NCBI RefSeq assembly: GCF_001949145.1
Contig: NW_019091366.1
Span: 864,492 to 928,491, forward strand
Origin: Acanthaster planci
Lineage: Eukaryota; Echinodermata; Asteroidea; Valvatida; Acanthasteridae
Length of the DNA stretch: 64,000 nucleotides
Direction of reading: 5' to 3'
Below, in pieces: positions 1-12,900 of the stretch. The position numbers and the translations under genes were made by a program. How positions within the stretch are numbered: the first letter of the stretch is position 1; every line of letters begins with the position of its first letter. The notes beneath the pieces are model-generated. The model saw nothing but the letters and a program-made list of their open reading frames with translations. It was not told where the DNA came from and ran no database searches.

Positions 1-837
1 TTCCTGAAATGATTTATCTTCTTTCCCAAGAGCCTTAAATTTAGACTCTAAAATAGATTGGTTTGTACTCTTCACACGCAAATGTTCATTTTCTGCCATC
101 CTATAAATGAATTCGCCCCTTGTACCGGAATGTGTCAGTTACGTGTACGTGTACAAGCACTTTCTGAAAATGACTGTTCACTAGAAGAATGGTCAAGAAT
201 TTGCCTTTGATTAGTGTGCAGGTCCCATACATACAGGAGATCAGTACGTTACTCATCCTTATGCAGTATGTGTTGTCTTTGTATAAGTGAGGAAAGGCAT
301 CCCGAGTGAGAAAAACACAACCCCTTGGTCATACATGAACAGGTATTTGATTGTGTGTAGGTTCCAGAAGACACGGCATGTAAAGTAAAACTGGATTGTT
401 AATTGACACTCCTCCCAAATGTACACTGTCTCCTATACCTTTGCTTTACAAAAATTTCTGGCCTTATAAATAATAGGAACATGTAGTTTTCATCTTCAAT
501 ATTAAGTTAGTGAAAATCTATTAACAGCTGATGGTCATTTATCAAGCTGGAACCTCATGCCTGTGGCGTGAAGTGCACCAGGACCTTGGGAAAATTTTCC
601 ACTCACCCCACATGTGCGTTGCGGGAATTGTTCGAGGAATGCTTGGGTATACCCCATTGCGTAACCAAATCAACGTTGCAGTATAGCCACATTCAAATCA
701 AAGAACAAGTAGGAAGTTAGACAGTGGATCTCTTACAATTTTTTGCTTGCTGAAAGTGAATTGTAAACAGAAGATTTGAACACTTTTACACACGTTATTG
801 CATCTGTTTAACATTTAAACTGTACTATTTACAATGC

Positions 838-868
838 ACATGTACATGTACAGGTACATGTACATTGG
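838..868. repeat. ACATGT/GTACATGTAC palindromic cluster
   Basis: Overlapping self-complementary hexamers ACATGT and TGTACA are reiterated with slight interruptions. Similar clusters occur near 4883-4925, 6061-6200, 6534-6550, 12949-12990, 22516-22565 and 26098-26120. They are spread through the introns of the left gene and are much rarer in the DNAAF9 gene. Confidence 0.7.
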
Positions 869-1400
869 AGATGTTTTAGTACACTGTACCTGTATCTGTT
901 AATGTAAACATTTTTCAATGACTTGCTCATACCTGTGTTGTTTACCATGTTGGTTGTGTTTGATGTTTGTTTTCAATACATTGTAGGCAAGGCAATTTAC
1001 TTGCCACTAGTACCTCTGCTACACATGTGAGCATGATGTTGGCTTAATGTGAGAAAAAATTTTCAAACAGGGTGTGACATGTTTTGCTATTTGCTTGCTA
1101 AATGTTTCTCAACTCATAGATTCTTCCTGCTGTACACGTAAAGAACATAATGGTTCATTATTTATTTATGTATATTATAAATCCATACACTGGTGTGGAA
1201 AAATTACTAACGGCCTCATGGCTACAGTCATGCATTCATGCATGTGTTTTCTTGAAAGTGTACTGGTGCTCAATTTTTTAAAACCATAACCCCCGCCATA
1301 TCACTCAGTACTACAAAATACTACACAGTGTCAGTAGTCTGAGCCTGTAGCTCTACAAGTTAGTGTTTCTGGTTAGGGCACTTCCATTGTTACTCGTGCA

Positions 1401-1550
1401 GAGAACAACATAGTCATGTACCCATAGTGCCACAGCACTGTATGGTACATTGTCTTAGTAATTGTATTTTATAGCTTTAGAGAACAATAAAGTCATGCGT
1501 ACAGTGCTCATACAAGCCACAGCACTGTATACTACATTTTGTAGCTTTTA
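1401..1550. repeat. Imperfect tandem duplication, unit about 75 bp
   Basis: Two adjacent diverged copies. Each begins GAGAACAA, continues through AGTCATG and CCACAGCACTGTAT, and ends TAGCTTTA. The first copy is about 1401-1479, the second about 1480-1550. A GTTAGGGTTAA motif follows at about 1556. Confidence 0.6.
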
Positions 1551-3873
1551 GTAAGGTTAGGGTTAAAGAGTGACAGGTACATGTACGTGGTAGTTTATAA
1601 AATGAAAACTGTTACCCGAACAGTGAAACGTCCATTGGAATGAGTCAGACAGTTCTATGTGAAGTGGTACACGTACCAGTATCTAAGTATGCCGTTACAT
1701 CTTGGCTCTCTTGAGGTACGGTATAGGTTTCAGGATAGACCTCACCCAAATCAAGGACCATAAATTTCTTTGCAGTCTCAATACACCCTTCAGAAAACCA
1801 GATCGGGTACATGCTTGCAGCATGTGTGTGTTCTTGCATATCGGTAGTTGCTGCTCGGAGTAATCCACTCACCACACATAATTTTGCCCTATGAAATAGC
1901 GGACAAATGGTCCGTTTTTTTCCCCCTCTCTCTCTCCCGGATTTAGCAGTTTTATTTTATCCCCTTGGTCCTTTCTTGTGATCCTCTCTGGAGGCATTCA
2001 GCACACTGTAAAATGATAAGAGACCGTTGATTAGCCTCGGCCCACAAGTCTGTCAGACGGCCAGGCAGCCCGGAAAAGGAACAAGCTGTTTAAACCATCA
2101 TGCTGTCTAGCCACAAGACCCTTGGCTTAAACAAGGAAAAAAAAAGCAAAAACACCAAAATTAAAGATACCTGCACCATATGAAATTTCTTCCTGAAGGG
2201 GAACAAATGAATACACCGTGAAATGATTTTTTTCCCCTCCAATTTTGTTTTGACGTTTGGCACTTCATTGGTTTGAACCAATTTGGGATGAATTGTGTAT
2301 GCATTACATGTCCTCGTCAGGCACCTGAATTTACGCGCCGTCCCGGAAATAACAAAACTTGAGCTTGTCATGCATGGTACTTGTAGCACCAATACCTGTT
2401 CATTTATGCTACCAAGGTTGAAGTGAATGCCGCCCCCCCCAGTAAAGCACCACCCTGGATGAAAATGAAAATGAAAATAAAAGTGCTCACCTGTTCCTCT
2501 CAAGGTTGTTGCATGTACAGTATGCAAGTAAACTTCTTGCCACATATCCGTGTCTATTGTACTCTTAAGAGATGTAGTAGTTACCAGTACTTTGTACTGA
2601 AAACCCAAGCAAACTTTTGTAGATCTCTTAACAAGTCTACAAACGCCAGAGCCTTTATTCGTATTCGCATGCGAAATCGTCTGTCCCAAAACATGCCGTG
2701 ATAGTTTGAACTAAAGGCCCCTGGGGAAAAAAAATCTAATTAGGAGTTTCATGCCTACATGGTGCCTGCTGTTGTCATGATCATGTGCTTGTCATTTTGT
2801 TCAGTATTCTAAGAATTAATGGACAGTGAGTGCATACATGTACGTGTGGCTCATTGCTTAGTTTTAATGCCAGATGTTCTCCACAGTGCAAGCAGACGAG
2901 GATAGGTTGTAAACGTTGTTGGCGCGGTTGTACATAGTTCACTCAAGCGTCGCTCCGTTGCTCCGTAGTCGCACTTTAAAAACCGTGTTTCAAAAGAACC
3001 CACTCTCCCTCTTGCTATTGGTGAAATATATTGTAATTAATTGCCTCACCCGAGTGCTTTATGGACTTAATGTTTAATTTGTTGGCTCCTTTGCCACACT
3101 CTAGGTTGCCATATTGTGCTAGGGAGTGTGTGCCTCTTGTATCAGTTCAGAGTCCGGTTGTGGCAATGATAGTAAAGTCTGTCATAACTCCCCCGTCCCA
3201 TTTTCTCGTTTTGGGTATTGAGAGACACTCGAGCAGGAATCTAGTGAATGAGTTGATATAATTTTTTCCCTTTTTCCCACGTTGCAAGAGTGGATAAGGG
3301 CAGGAACAGGGAGCCTTGAACTTCTTATTAAGTTATTCTTCATAATTTGCATGCTTGATGTTGGGTTTAAAAAATTGAAACTCTGGAAAGACTTTCTCAG
3401 TCCCCTTTGTTATAGGACCTTGTGTGAGTTGAAGCTAGCAGCAATAAAATGCGATTGAGAAACAAGCTGAAGCAACCACACACATGTGTTTGAAAAACAG
3501 ACCTACGTGAACACATGAAGTCCATGTATACACATGATCTAGAACATACATGTACACCAGTTTGGGAATTCCCAATTGTGGTACGTGTACATGTAGTTCC
3601 TACTTTTCGTATGTCACAACCTTTTGAATGCAAGATTTAATTAATGAAGTCTACAAGGACCCCTTATCCTTTGGTTGTCTGGTTTTTCCTTCTATCACCG
3701 CACCACCTGAAGTTTATAACTGGACACAAATGTTTACAGCTTGCAATTTGGCGTGCCCGGTTTGGCTGAAACCGAGATTGCAACAGAAAGTGCGTTCATT
3801 CCCGCATGTACTTATGTACTTATCACACAGTTGGTTTGGTGATCTTTTAGCACTGTTTCTCTTGCATTTGCAG

Positions 3874-3939
3874 GCCCCATTTGTGACGCCGGAGGACTGG
3901 CCCTATAAGAGCCGAGGTAGCGGGGCAGCTGAGGGCAAG
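3874..3939 (+). CDS. Left gene, exon A (66 nt)
   Basis: The acceptor CTTGCATTTGCAG is followed by 66 nt open only in phase 0, and then the donor GTGAGC. The other two frames hit stops within the exon. It encodes APFVTPEDWPYKS, then a Gly/Ser/Ala run ending EGK. It is symmetrical (phase 0-0), so skipping it would keep the frame. Presence in a transcript is inferred from splice signals, frame and the phase match with the next exon. Confidence 0.6.
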
Positions 3940-6900
3940 GTGAGCTATCCATCTTTGTTTGGAGAGTTGTTCATTAACTCAGTTCTCTGTCTTTACTTGA
4001 AAAGTTGCTGGATTTTGATGAAGGGAGGCTCTGAGCAAAAATAGCCTCAGAGCATGAAGTTCATTGTTTATTTCGTCCCTCTCCCCTTTTTTTGTGCTTG
4101 GAGACTGATTTAAAGAGCATTAAAGAGCATTAAAGAGCATGGAAGGCTCAAAGCACAAGAGTTTGTGAAGGAGGGAGAAGTTTTGTTTTGCAAAAGCAGG
4201 GCACCAGCTAATGTCGTCCATTGTCTTGTTGCGAGGCATGGTGTTGCCAGTTGTGTGCGTGTTGCATTGTTGCTGGAAACTGATTCTGTGTTGGTTGTTT
4301 GCTGAGCAGTATCTTTTACCCTGTGAAAATATGATGTAGGTGCTGGTTATTTCCTGTTGCTCCATTTTCCTCTCATTCGATGACCAGATTTGTCTGTTAC
4401 TGCATGCAGCAGATGACTGTGCCTCTTGGAGGCATAAACTGACCCTGCTCACTTCCTCATTTTAATAGACAAAGGGCGGCTTCACATAATGCCGCTGTCC
4501 TTCAGTCAAAGGAGCTGATACTTGGTCAGAGCCGTTGCGTGTGGCATCTTTCATTGCCTCATAAAGGTCTGGGCATCCATCACTCTGTCGACCCAAGTCT
4601 TGCATCTCCCTCTCACCCCCTGTATTATTCATGACATTAATTTCACCACCGTCTTCTAATTTGCCCGTCGACCCATCCATCTCTCTTTTATTAATCCTTT
4701 GGTGGGAAAGAGCCACTCTAAAATTGGAAAAGAATTACCCTTTTTCTTAATACAAAGTGTGTGATTGGTTACTCAAGACTCCTTTCTATTCTAATCCTGA
4801 GTGATTAATAATGAAATGAGATGAGGCCTTGTACAGAGCCATGTCCCAGCAGACAGGCTTAATAATGAACACTACCTGTTTATGTACATGTACATGCGCA
4901 TGCATGTACTGTACATGCATGTACCTTTGCTCTTTGGAGGTACACATGTGCTAACATCTTTTCCTTCCTAGCCCCATGGACCTTCATGAAATTTGACAAA
5001 CCTGTGTAGGCTTGTTTTCGAGTGACCAGTATTTTTATGAAGAGTCAATGTTTCCGTGCGAGTAGATTGCAGTGTGACCTTCTGTCTTTGGATATGGTAG
5101 TTAAGCTCTGCTAATTTGCCCACCGCAGGCTTTTCCAGTGACTATGCATGGGCTCATGAGAAGGGGGTAAAATGGAACCCACAACTAGTTCTGCTTTATT
5201 TCCTTTCCTGCAGCACAGAGGTTACCAGTCAAAAATATAATCTTAGGCTGTGTCCAAAATGGGCTTCCAGAGCTTTGGCTAGGTCTATTATCTGCGCGTC
5301 TCCTTGCATTTCCAATGGTGCTAAGACCTAGACCTAGCTCTAGACAAGAGATTCGGATGCAGTCTTAGCTCCCTGTGCACCACTTGTGGCTGTTCCCCTA
5401 CTGATTCTCCTCCTCTTTCCAATGCACTTAGTGCACACATTTTCTAAGATCTGCCAGGCTGGGGCCAATTTCATAGCACTGCTTAAGCAAAAAATTTGTT
5501 TAAGCATGAACAAATCTTGCTTGACAAATCAGGTTACCAGCCAAAACTTCTGGTGATGTATGTTATTTTGAAATGGTATTTACCTGTCTTTTGGTTAGCA
5601 TGACAATCACAGAGAGTTTGAGCTGGGAACTGTTTATTAAGAGACGTTCTCGTGCTTAGGTAAATTCTGTGCTTAAGCAGCTCTATGAAATTGGTCCATG
5701 ATGTACGGTACCTGTTAAGTTTCTGCTTTAGCTGAGCTCCATGAAATTAGAGTTAGATGCCTTCTGCATGCTCTACCGAACTGTGTCAGATCAGAGGGCT
5801 TGACGGCAAGTTTGATCAAGTGGCAAAAACAAAGCGTGCATGGCAGAAAGCATGTTTCAATTGTGACCTGCTGGCTGCCAAGTTTTCCCAGTGCAAGACT
5901 GTTCATACTCATTTGGCATAACATTTGCATACAGAGTGGATGCACTTGAAGGTCAGTTATTAATTGTGCACTGACCAGTGTAATTGATTCCACCATCAAG
6001 AGGTGGAGGTTATCAACAAATTAAGAAGAATCAACATGATCTGTCAAGTGCTTATGCTATGAATACATGTACAGAGTTCAGAGGAACCCCTGCACCTGCC
6101 TGCATATAAACATGAACCCAAGCGTACATGTACATGTATGCATCAGTGCACCTACATGTACAGTACATGTTGGGTACATATGTATGTAGAGTATGCACAT
6201 TTACACATGTACAGTTCTGTACTTCAGTACACACCACAGGTTTTTTCCTTTTAATAGGCGAACATTTCCAAAGTTGGCCAAAAATTCTACAGGTAATTTA
6301 CTTGTCCGCACTGTCATTTCATGTCACACCAATTTGGACATGATGAAATTTCCAAATTTACAACCTCAACTTTAGCTGGCCAATTTCCCTTTTTTTCTAC
6401 TTTTGAATAATCAGAAATACGGAAAATGTGAATACCTTTTCCCTTTGGTTTTCTTTTTTGTCTGCCACTTTGCATGTCTGCTTGAGCCTGTGCACGTCTT
6501 GAATATGCACAGAGGAAGGAGTGTGCTTTTAATGTACATGTACATGTATCTAGCATTTCAACTACTCAATGAATTTTGCACTATTGGGGGGAGGAGTTGG
6601 AAACAGATGTTCGCAACATCTACCCGGTACCAACTCTGGGAAGCCATAAAAGGACCTGACTTTGTGCACGAGTTGTTTAACATTAACAACAACCAAAACT
6701 GGGATGATCATTTGTTTAAGTACACCATACAGCTTAGTTGAGTAGAAAGGCCTCTGCCCCTCGTTTAATGTACCAGTATCAAAAAAGGATCAAAAATAGA
6801 TTTTTGTTTATGGGTGTTTGGAATATGGAATGGAACTACCTGTAGGCCTAGATAACGATTCCAATGCTTTCATGTGTTCACTGTTTTTTATAGTGCTCTG

Positions 6901-9900
6901 AAGTTAGAAATCCATTTCTTGAAATTTCCCAGCTTTGTTTCTGAATGCTTTTTTGAACTGATGTGTTGTTTTCTCGGAATTCAGTTCACAGATTTCAATG
7001 TGAATTGTAAAGTGTCCTTTGTCCACTGCACCTATCTCCTTAAATCCGACAGTGGCGAGTCTTTGTCAGTTTTTGTGTGCGTGCATTATATTTTGATGCC
7101 ATAAAAACAGGCATAGGTAATTCTGAATTAATTTAAAGCAATTTTGTTCTGTTTTAATACACAGTAAGACAATACTGGTACCCCCAAAAGTGTAATTAAT
7201 GACATTAAAAATACAACTACAAGGTGAAGCTGACATTTTAATGGACAATGTAATAAGCAGCACAAAGTAAAAAATGGAATAAAGTGTTTTCTCAGTTAAG
7301 TAGATTTTTCATCGTCAAGATCTGAGACTTGTCCCTTGAAGCCTTTTGTGGTGTCTCGTTATATAAAGTAGACCTTTTGTTACCCACGTCATTTTACCAA
7401 CAAGGGTATATGGCACCTCCATGACACTCTAAGACAGCTGAGTCCGTCCGTTAAATCATTCATTGCTGAAGTATGCCTGTGGTGAATCCAAAATGCCGAG
7501 CCTGTGCCGCGCACGTTGGGTTCCGTCTCGTTACATGATCTGCTTTTGCAGACTAAACTTCCCAGGAAAAACACACCAACCGCACGGCATGCCTTCATGA
7601 AGCCCTTCGGGGTCAATTTCGCAAAAGCAATTTTGTTTTCCTGCCAAATAAAAAAGGCTGGGTTGAAACAAACAAAAAGAAACCCCAGTGCACTTTTTAG
7701 CACGTTTGCAAAGCTTTCACTCATACACATGTAAATCATGGAAGGATATATCCCAGCAATATTGCATCTATAAATTGTATGTCACTGATACATGTACACC
7801 GTAAAGTTTACTTTCATCGTAACATAATTTCCATCAATGTAATTGCCATTAGACTGATTTGTCAAATATTACATAAATTTGTAGCGGAGACCCCCATGAT
7901 ACAATTTCCCTCCTCAGGATATCTGAAAATACTGCTTACTCAGTACAGATTTGGCCTGTTATCAACTCTGATTTGGTGTAAGTTGATCTATTTTTCTTGT
8001 CTGGAGAATACTGATCTGGCATGGCTACTGCAGAGTGATGTAACTCAGCCAAGCCTAACGAATACATATCAAACATAAATTGAAAAGGAAAAAGAAAAAA
8101 AGGAGGCTGATGAAACTCAGGTGCAGTCGATCTTCTTGATAAAATAATGACCACTATTTGTGGCTCTCCAAAATTTGAATTTGTCACGGATCTCCCTCAC
8201 GGTCGCTCAGCTTCCCCTGCATCGCTGCTGGATCTCCGCAGACCCAATTATGTCATCTGCATTACTGTCAGTAGAACGGAACTATCTGGACAGCATTATC
8301 AGGGAAACGTGGAGCTAGCCCCGAGCAAACAGGCACTGTCGCTACGAACAGTGAAAGAAAAAAAAAAAAAATTGTCATCCATGCTACACTGGCTGCTTGA
8401 TTGGTTATATTGTGCTCTATGATTGTGAAGCAGTTTGAAGGCAAATGGCTTAGTTATGATAAGAGAAGCTATAGATAAACATGGCCCAGGCCTTCAGACG
8501 AAGCTTTTTGGCATAGAATATATACATGTATGTGTGGTACATTACAACTTGTTCATACATGTATACGCATGTGCTGCATGTTGGTAGGCTAGCTACTGGT
8601 ACATGTACCAGTACATGCAAGTAAGCAATTTATTAGTTGAACAACTTGTCAGTATGAAAGTGCTTTACCAAGCATACTTTATAATTGTAGCTACTGGGCA
8701 TCAAGAAAACTATTGAGTAAACTTCTCCTTGTTTATTGCTTCCCACAGGAGATTCTCATTTGACAGTTGACTCCATTGGGTTCTCTAAGCATAAGCATTG
8801 TGAATATTTTTTTCAAGCTTACCCATGTATGGATTCTGTACTTGTAGGATGTACTAGTACATGTAGTCCTCATACAGTTAGCCTTCCTAATCTATTATAA
8901 CAGTCAGGACAAAGTTCCTGAACAGCCTGTTCATGTCTGGTAACACCCCTTCCCTTGTGGTAACAGCACCCAGTGCCAAGTTAATTTAATTTCTCTTTGT
9001 GGATTCAGTGATATTGTTTTCATCTTTGTAATGACATTGCTTGAAATAAATACCTCCCAAATCCCTATCACGTTGCCAGCCTCACATCCTGGCCGAAGTC
9101 CAACGTGGCTTGGCACTGCGCCAGAATGCTGGGATCGGGGAGGGCAGCATTGCCTTCAAGCTGTTTTCATATAATAACACCAATGAAATTCAAATAGAAG
9201 GGATTAGTTTACCAGGCCCTTTGCATTATAGCAAGGGGGAAAATTGATAGCATATGACGGAATGGATATATACACACGTATTGATTCATGTGCTGGGCCT
9301 GCTGGCGAGGAATTTTCTCATTGGGGCTAGTGCTGCACCATAGATGCTTTTCCTTGAGCCCGGGTAAACATCATTATCTGTGGGATCAGGCTGGATGGCA
9401 AAGTTGCCCCCATGAAATCCATCCATAATTGCATGTCTTCCCCAAACAAATCCATCTGTGCGTACGTGCACCCGTAGAACCCCCAAAATGGCTTGGGCTT
9501 ATGACAAGCACATCTCACTAAACTGAGTCTGTTGTCATGAAACTTCATTTAGATTGCTGAGTGGCTGTGGGACCTCATGTGAAAGTTACATCCCAGTTCC
9601 GGTTTGTCTGGAACTGGTTTGGTATGCCACTGAGCCCCTTCATTTTGCAGTTATGGTTTGGGTGACCAGCCAATTCAGACAGGAGAACGGGGTTTCTGTC
9701 AAATCTTTACATGTTTAAGTATGGGAAGAGAGAGTCAAGAGAATGTGGAAGTCTCATGCTATTACATTCCAACACGCATTGAAGGACCATATATTTCCAT
9801 GGTGCCGCCTGTTTGTACCGTAGAGAATGAACCTTTTTCTGGATTATTTTGTTTCTGGACTTATTGTGTAGATTCTATAAATATTTAAAGAGACGGGCTA

Positions 9901-12900
9901 CATATAGTATACCCTGTATATACAGGTTTATTCCCCCCCTCCTCTAATTGCAATTTGTAGCCCCCTGTGGCACACAATGATGCTCTTTTATCTTCTCATA
10001 AGTATAAACCATGGCGATGACCATTGACCTCCTTCTCATCCCCGACAAATTGACTCTGTGAGCCCGGAACGAGGGTTTTTTTTGTTTGTTGTTTATTTTT
10101 TCAGAGGATTTCAAAAGAACTGCTGCAACTATTTTGTTTCCCTTTAGAATAGACCATCCACTAAGGTCAAGCTGTCAATGGAAATTCTTCCATTATTAAG
10201 AAACCTGGATGAATTGTGCTAATGAGGCATAAAGATTTTCATAATTTCCTAAATTTATAGACATGAAAACTTATCTAGACCTTTATAGATAATCTTCTTT
10301 AGTAGATTGCAGTTTGCTATTAACCAGGAGAAAGCATTAAAACCATGCCAGTGTACTGGTATTACTGAAAGGCACCTGCACACTTGCATCATAGTTGATT
10401 AAACGTGGATCACGTGAGCGAATATCCCACTCCCAGGTCTCACTATTTTGCACTGCATGATGGGATTGCCGTCGGGCCTGTCTGTACACGTCCGGCTGAA
10501 TGTACATGTACAATATACAAGCATGCAGATGCGTGCGCGCGTGTACGGGTCACGTTTGGCCAGTCCAGTCAAATCGCTCCCTGCCGCTTGTATACATACA
10601 CAAGTCCAAGCCAATTAACTGGTTCCCTTCAATTACCGGTATGGTTCTGTAGCAAGGCCTGCTGGCTTTGATTGGGATATAGGCTTGTATATATACAAAC
10701 CTACACATGCATATTCATGCTGTAGGAGTAGGAGAGATGCTGCAAGTTGGAGGCTGAGTGTAGGTTGTTGTTTAGGACATTTGTTTAAGAACCTGCCCGA
10801 GAGCAGATAAGCAATTTCAATTGATCCCTTCCAGAATAAGCTTCCAAAGACATTCCTTATCTTGCATTGTACATGTACGCAGTAGGGCCTAGTTCAGGAG
10901 AGTGGTCAATTTAACCTTTTTTTAAAAATAATTAAATTACTTTTGAAAACAGGGAGTGGAGGAGGTCAGTAAGTGGGAGTGATCAATTGTGATGAAATCT
11001 TCCCTCGACTGTGAATGTCTTATTTCTCAGCTTGTAGGCCAGGGAGTGGTGGAGGTTCAGTTAGTGAGAGTGATCATTTGAGGTAAAATCTTCCCTAGTC
11101 TGTGAATTTCTTATTTTTCAGCTTGTCATATTTGGAGGGGTAAAGAAAGAATTGAAAGGGAACAAATCAATGACATAAAACTTCATTATGCATTGAAGAA
11201 AATGTATACATGTGTACATCAGCCAAACTTTCCATACGCTCATGGAAACTCCCCTTGATATCCTGTTATCCACTGCTACAAAGCCTACATGGATATTCAG
11301 TGAGAAATAATGAGAGTATTGTTTTGCTTTACTTGCTAATCATATTTTGCTTTTTTCCCCCCTGCATGTTGGTTAAATTCCCAAGGCAGAATTTCCTCTG
11401 AGGGAGTTTAATGGACCTTGAATTTGCCACGTATTTGTGCATGTACGTCATAGATCATTTTGCTCTTCAAGATGAACTGTTTTGTGTTTTCCCCATTGAA
11501 TTGTCTGAAACATCCTTCTAACCACTTAAGAGCAAAGTACATCTTTGTTCATTTTTCACTTCTGAGCAGACGTTGAAAGGAGTGGGTGATTAAGTGGGTC
11601 AAATACAACATGTACGCATCTCTCTTTTTGTTCTCTTAAGTACTGTACATACATGCCTTACCTTTTGTGGTGAAAATTTTTGTCCAGAGTTAAAAGGGAT
11701 TGATTTTGAAAGTTGCTATATTCAGGTGTGCCAAATTGTACTTAATGCTATATGCATCTAGCTTGTTTTTTAGGGGGAGGAGTGTGTTATGCACTGGTCG
11801 TTTAAAATCTGGTTTACCACTAAACATAGAATTATACAGTGTACCTTGTTGACATGTATTATACTGAACGTGCTTTTCTCTTATAATAAAATTCCTCATT
11901 ATAATGGTAACCCCTTTGGGTGTGTGAAAATGTCCACAATGATTGAAAGATTTGTGGTGTTAATGAGCTATATAAAATGCAAGATTGAGAATGGAGGAAT
12001 ATGGGGGGCTTTTTTTAGTTATTTTGGTTTTGGTAAGAAAACTCAAATGTTCATTGTAAATCCAAAATGACAGTTGTCCCTCTCTGTACAAATGATTGTG
12101 AGAGAAACTTGTCATGACTTATTCCAAATATTTTTATACAGGGTTGCTTCTGAACTCTTATGGATTCTTGTGTCTGTTGATAAAACTTAAATTTTTCCTG
12201 ATGTGGTCATTGCAGTCATCTTTTACTTCTGGCACAAAGGGACACAAATATTCTGCCAATGTTATGAAACGTTAGCAGCAAACAGCTGCATCATTTTTTT
12301 ACGCTTTACCTTTGGCATGCGGATATTCTCCCTTTGTGGAGGAGAATGGGAACAACCTCTCCCATGAGGTTCTGTCTGGGGGATCACCGTCACTTTGTTC
12401 CTCTGTATTGGAACCGTTAAGTGGCAGATACAGCTTTCTACTGTAGGTGCAGTGTACATTGTGTATGCTTGACCATGCAGGAGGGAGATTGGAGTCAATA
12501 CGTGAGGGTTTTTCATGCATATCCTTACAAACATTACAGTCTTCATGTATGCAGTGCAGTGTATCAAATACAGCATTGTGCTAAACTTTCAACTTGGCAG
12601 TGTCCTTGCTTCCCAACCTTTCAAAGGACCCACGTTTTCCCCCTTCCAGTTTACAGTGCATTAAAGATTGCCTACCAAGTGAACAAGTTTCATTAAACCT
12701 TCATGAAGAGTACTTCTGTGACTGTTAGTGATGAAATTTCCTGGTACACTATGCAGTGCATATTGTGAATCAGTCCCAGTAACCATAAAATTATGGGCCT
12801 TCAAGGCTGGGGAGAGTACAGATTACTTTTATGTGCATGCACAGTAAAAGGACCGGTCTGCACCTGTTTGCTGTTGTGTGACTAAGGTGGGATGTGTTCC

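Larger units (their letters stand above)
1..3873 (+). other. Presumed intron (or 5' flank) of the left-hand gene
   Basis: No coding exon is supported here. The interval precedes a good acceptor at 3871-3873, so it is most simply intron. It holds a cluster of ACATGT palindromes (about 838-868), an imperfect tandem duplication (1401-1550), a short ATGAAA-type run near 2459-2480 and a C-run near 2430. The longer open frames, including one of 199 codons on the minus strand at 2090-2689, are low-information translations of intronic DNA. Confidence 0.5.

Noticed and set aside
987-1026. 40-nt exon-like segment between TTGTAG and GTGAGC
   Set aside because: Not phase-symmetrical, weak acceptor, no meaningful translation.
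2090-2689. 199-codon open frame on the minus strand
   Set aside because: Contains translated simple sequence (FHFHFH from an ATGAAA run) and no family resemblance.
4462-4716. 84-codon minus-strand frame with an acidic, protein-like composition
   Set aside because: It looked coding-like, but no acceptor or donor flanks it in a useful phase and I recognise nothing in it. It could be conserved noncoding sequence.
5129-5166. Exon-like segment (acceptor CACCGCAG, donor GTAAAA) after exon A
   Set aside because: Length 38 nt; its phase cannot join exon A to exon B without breaking the frame.
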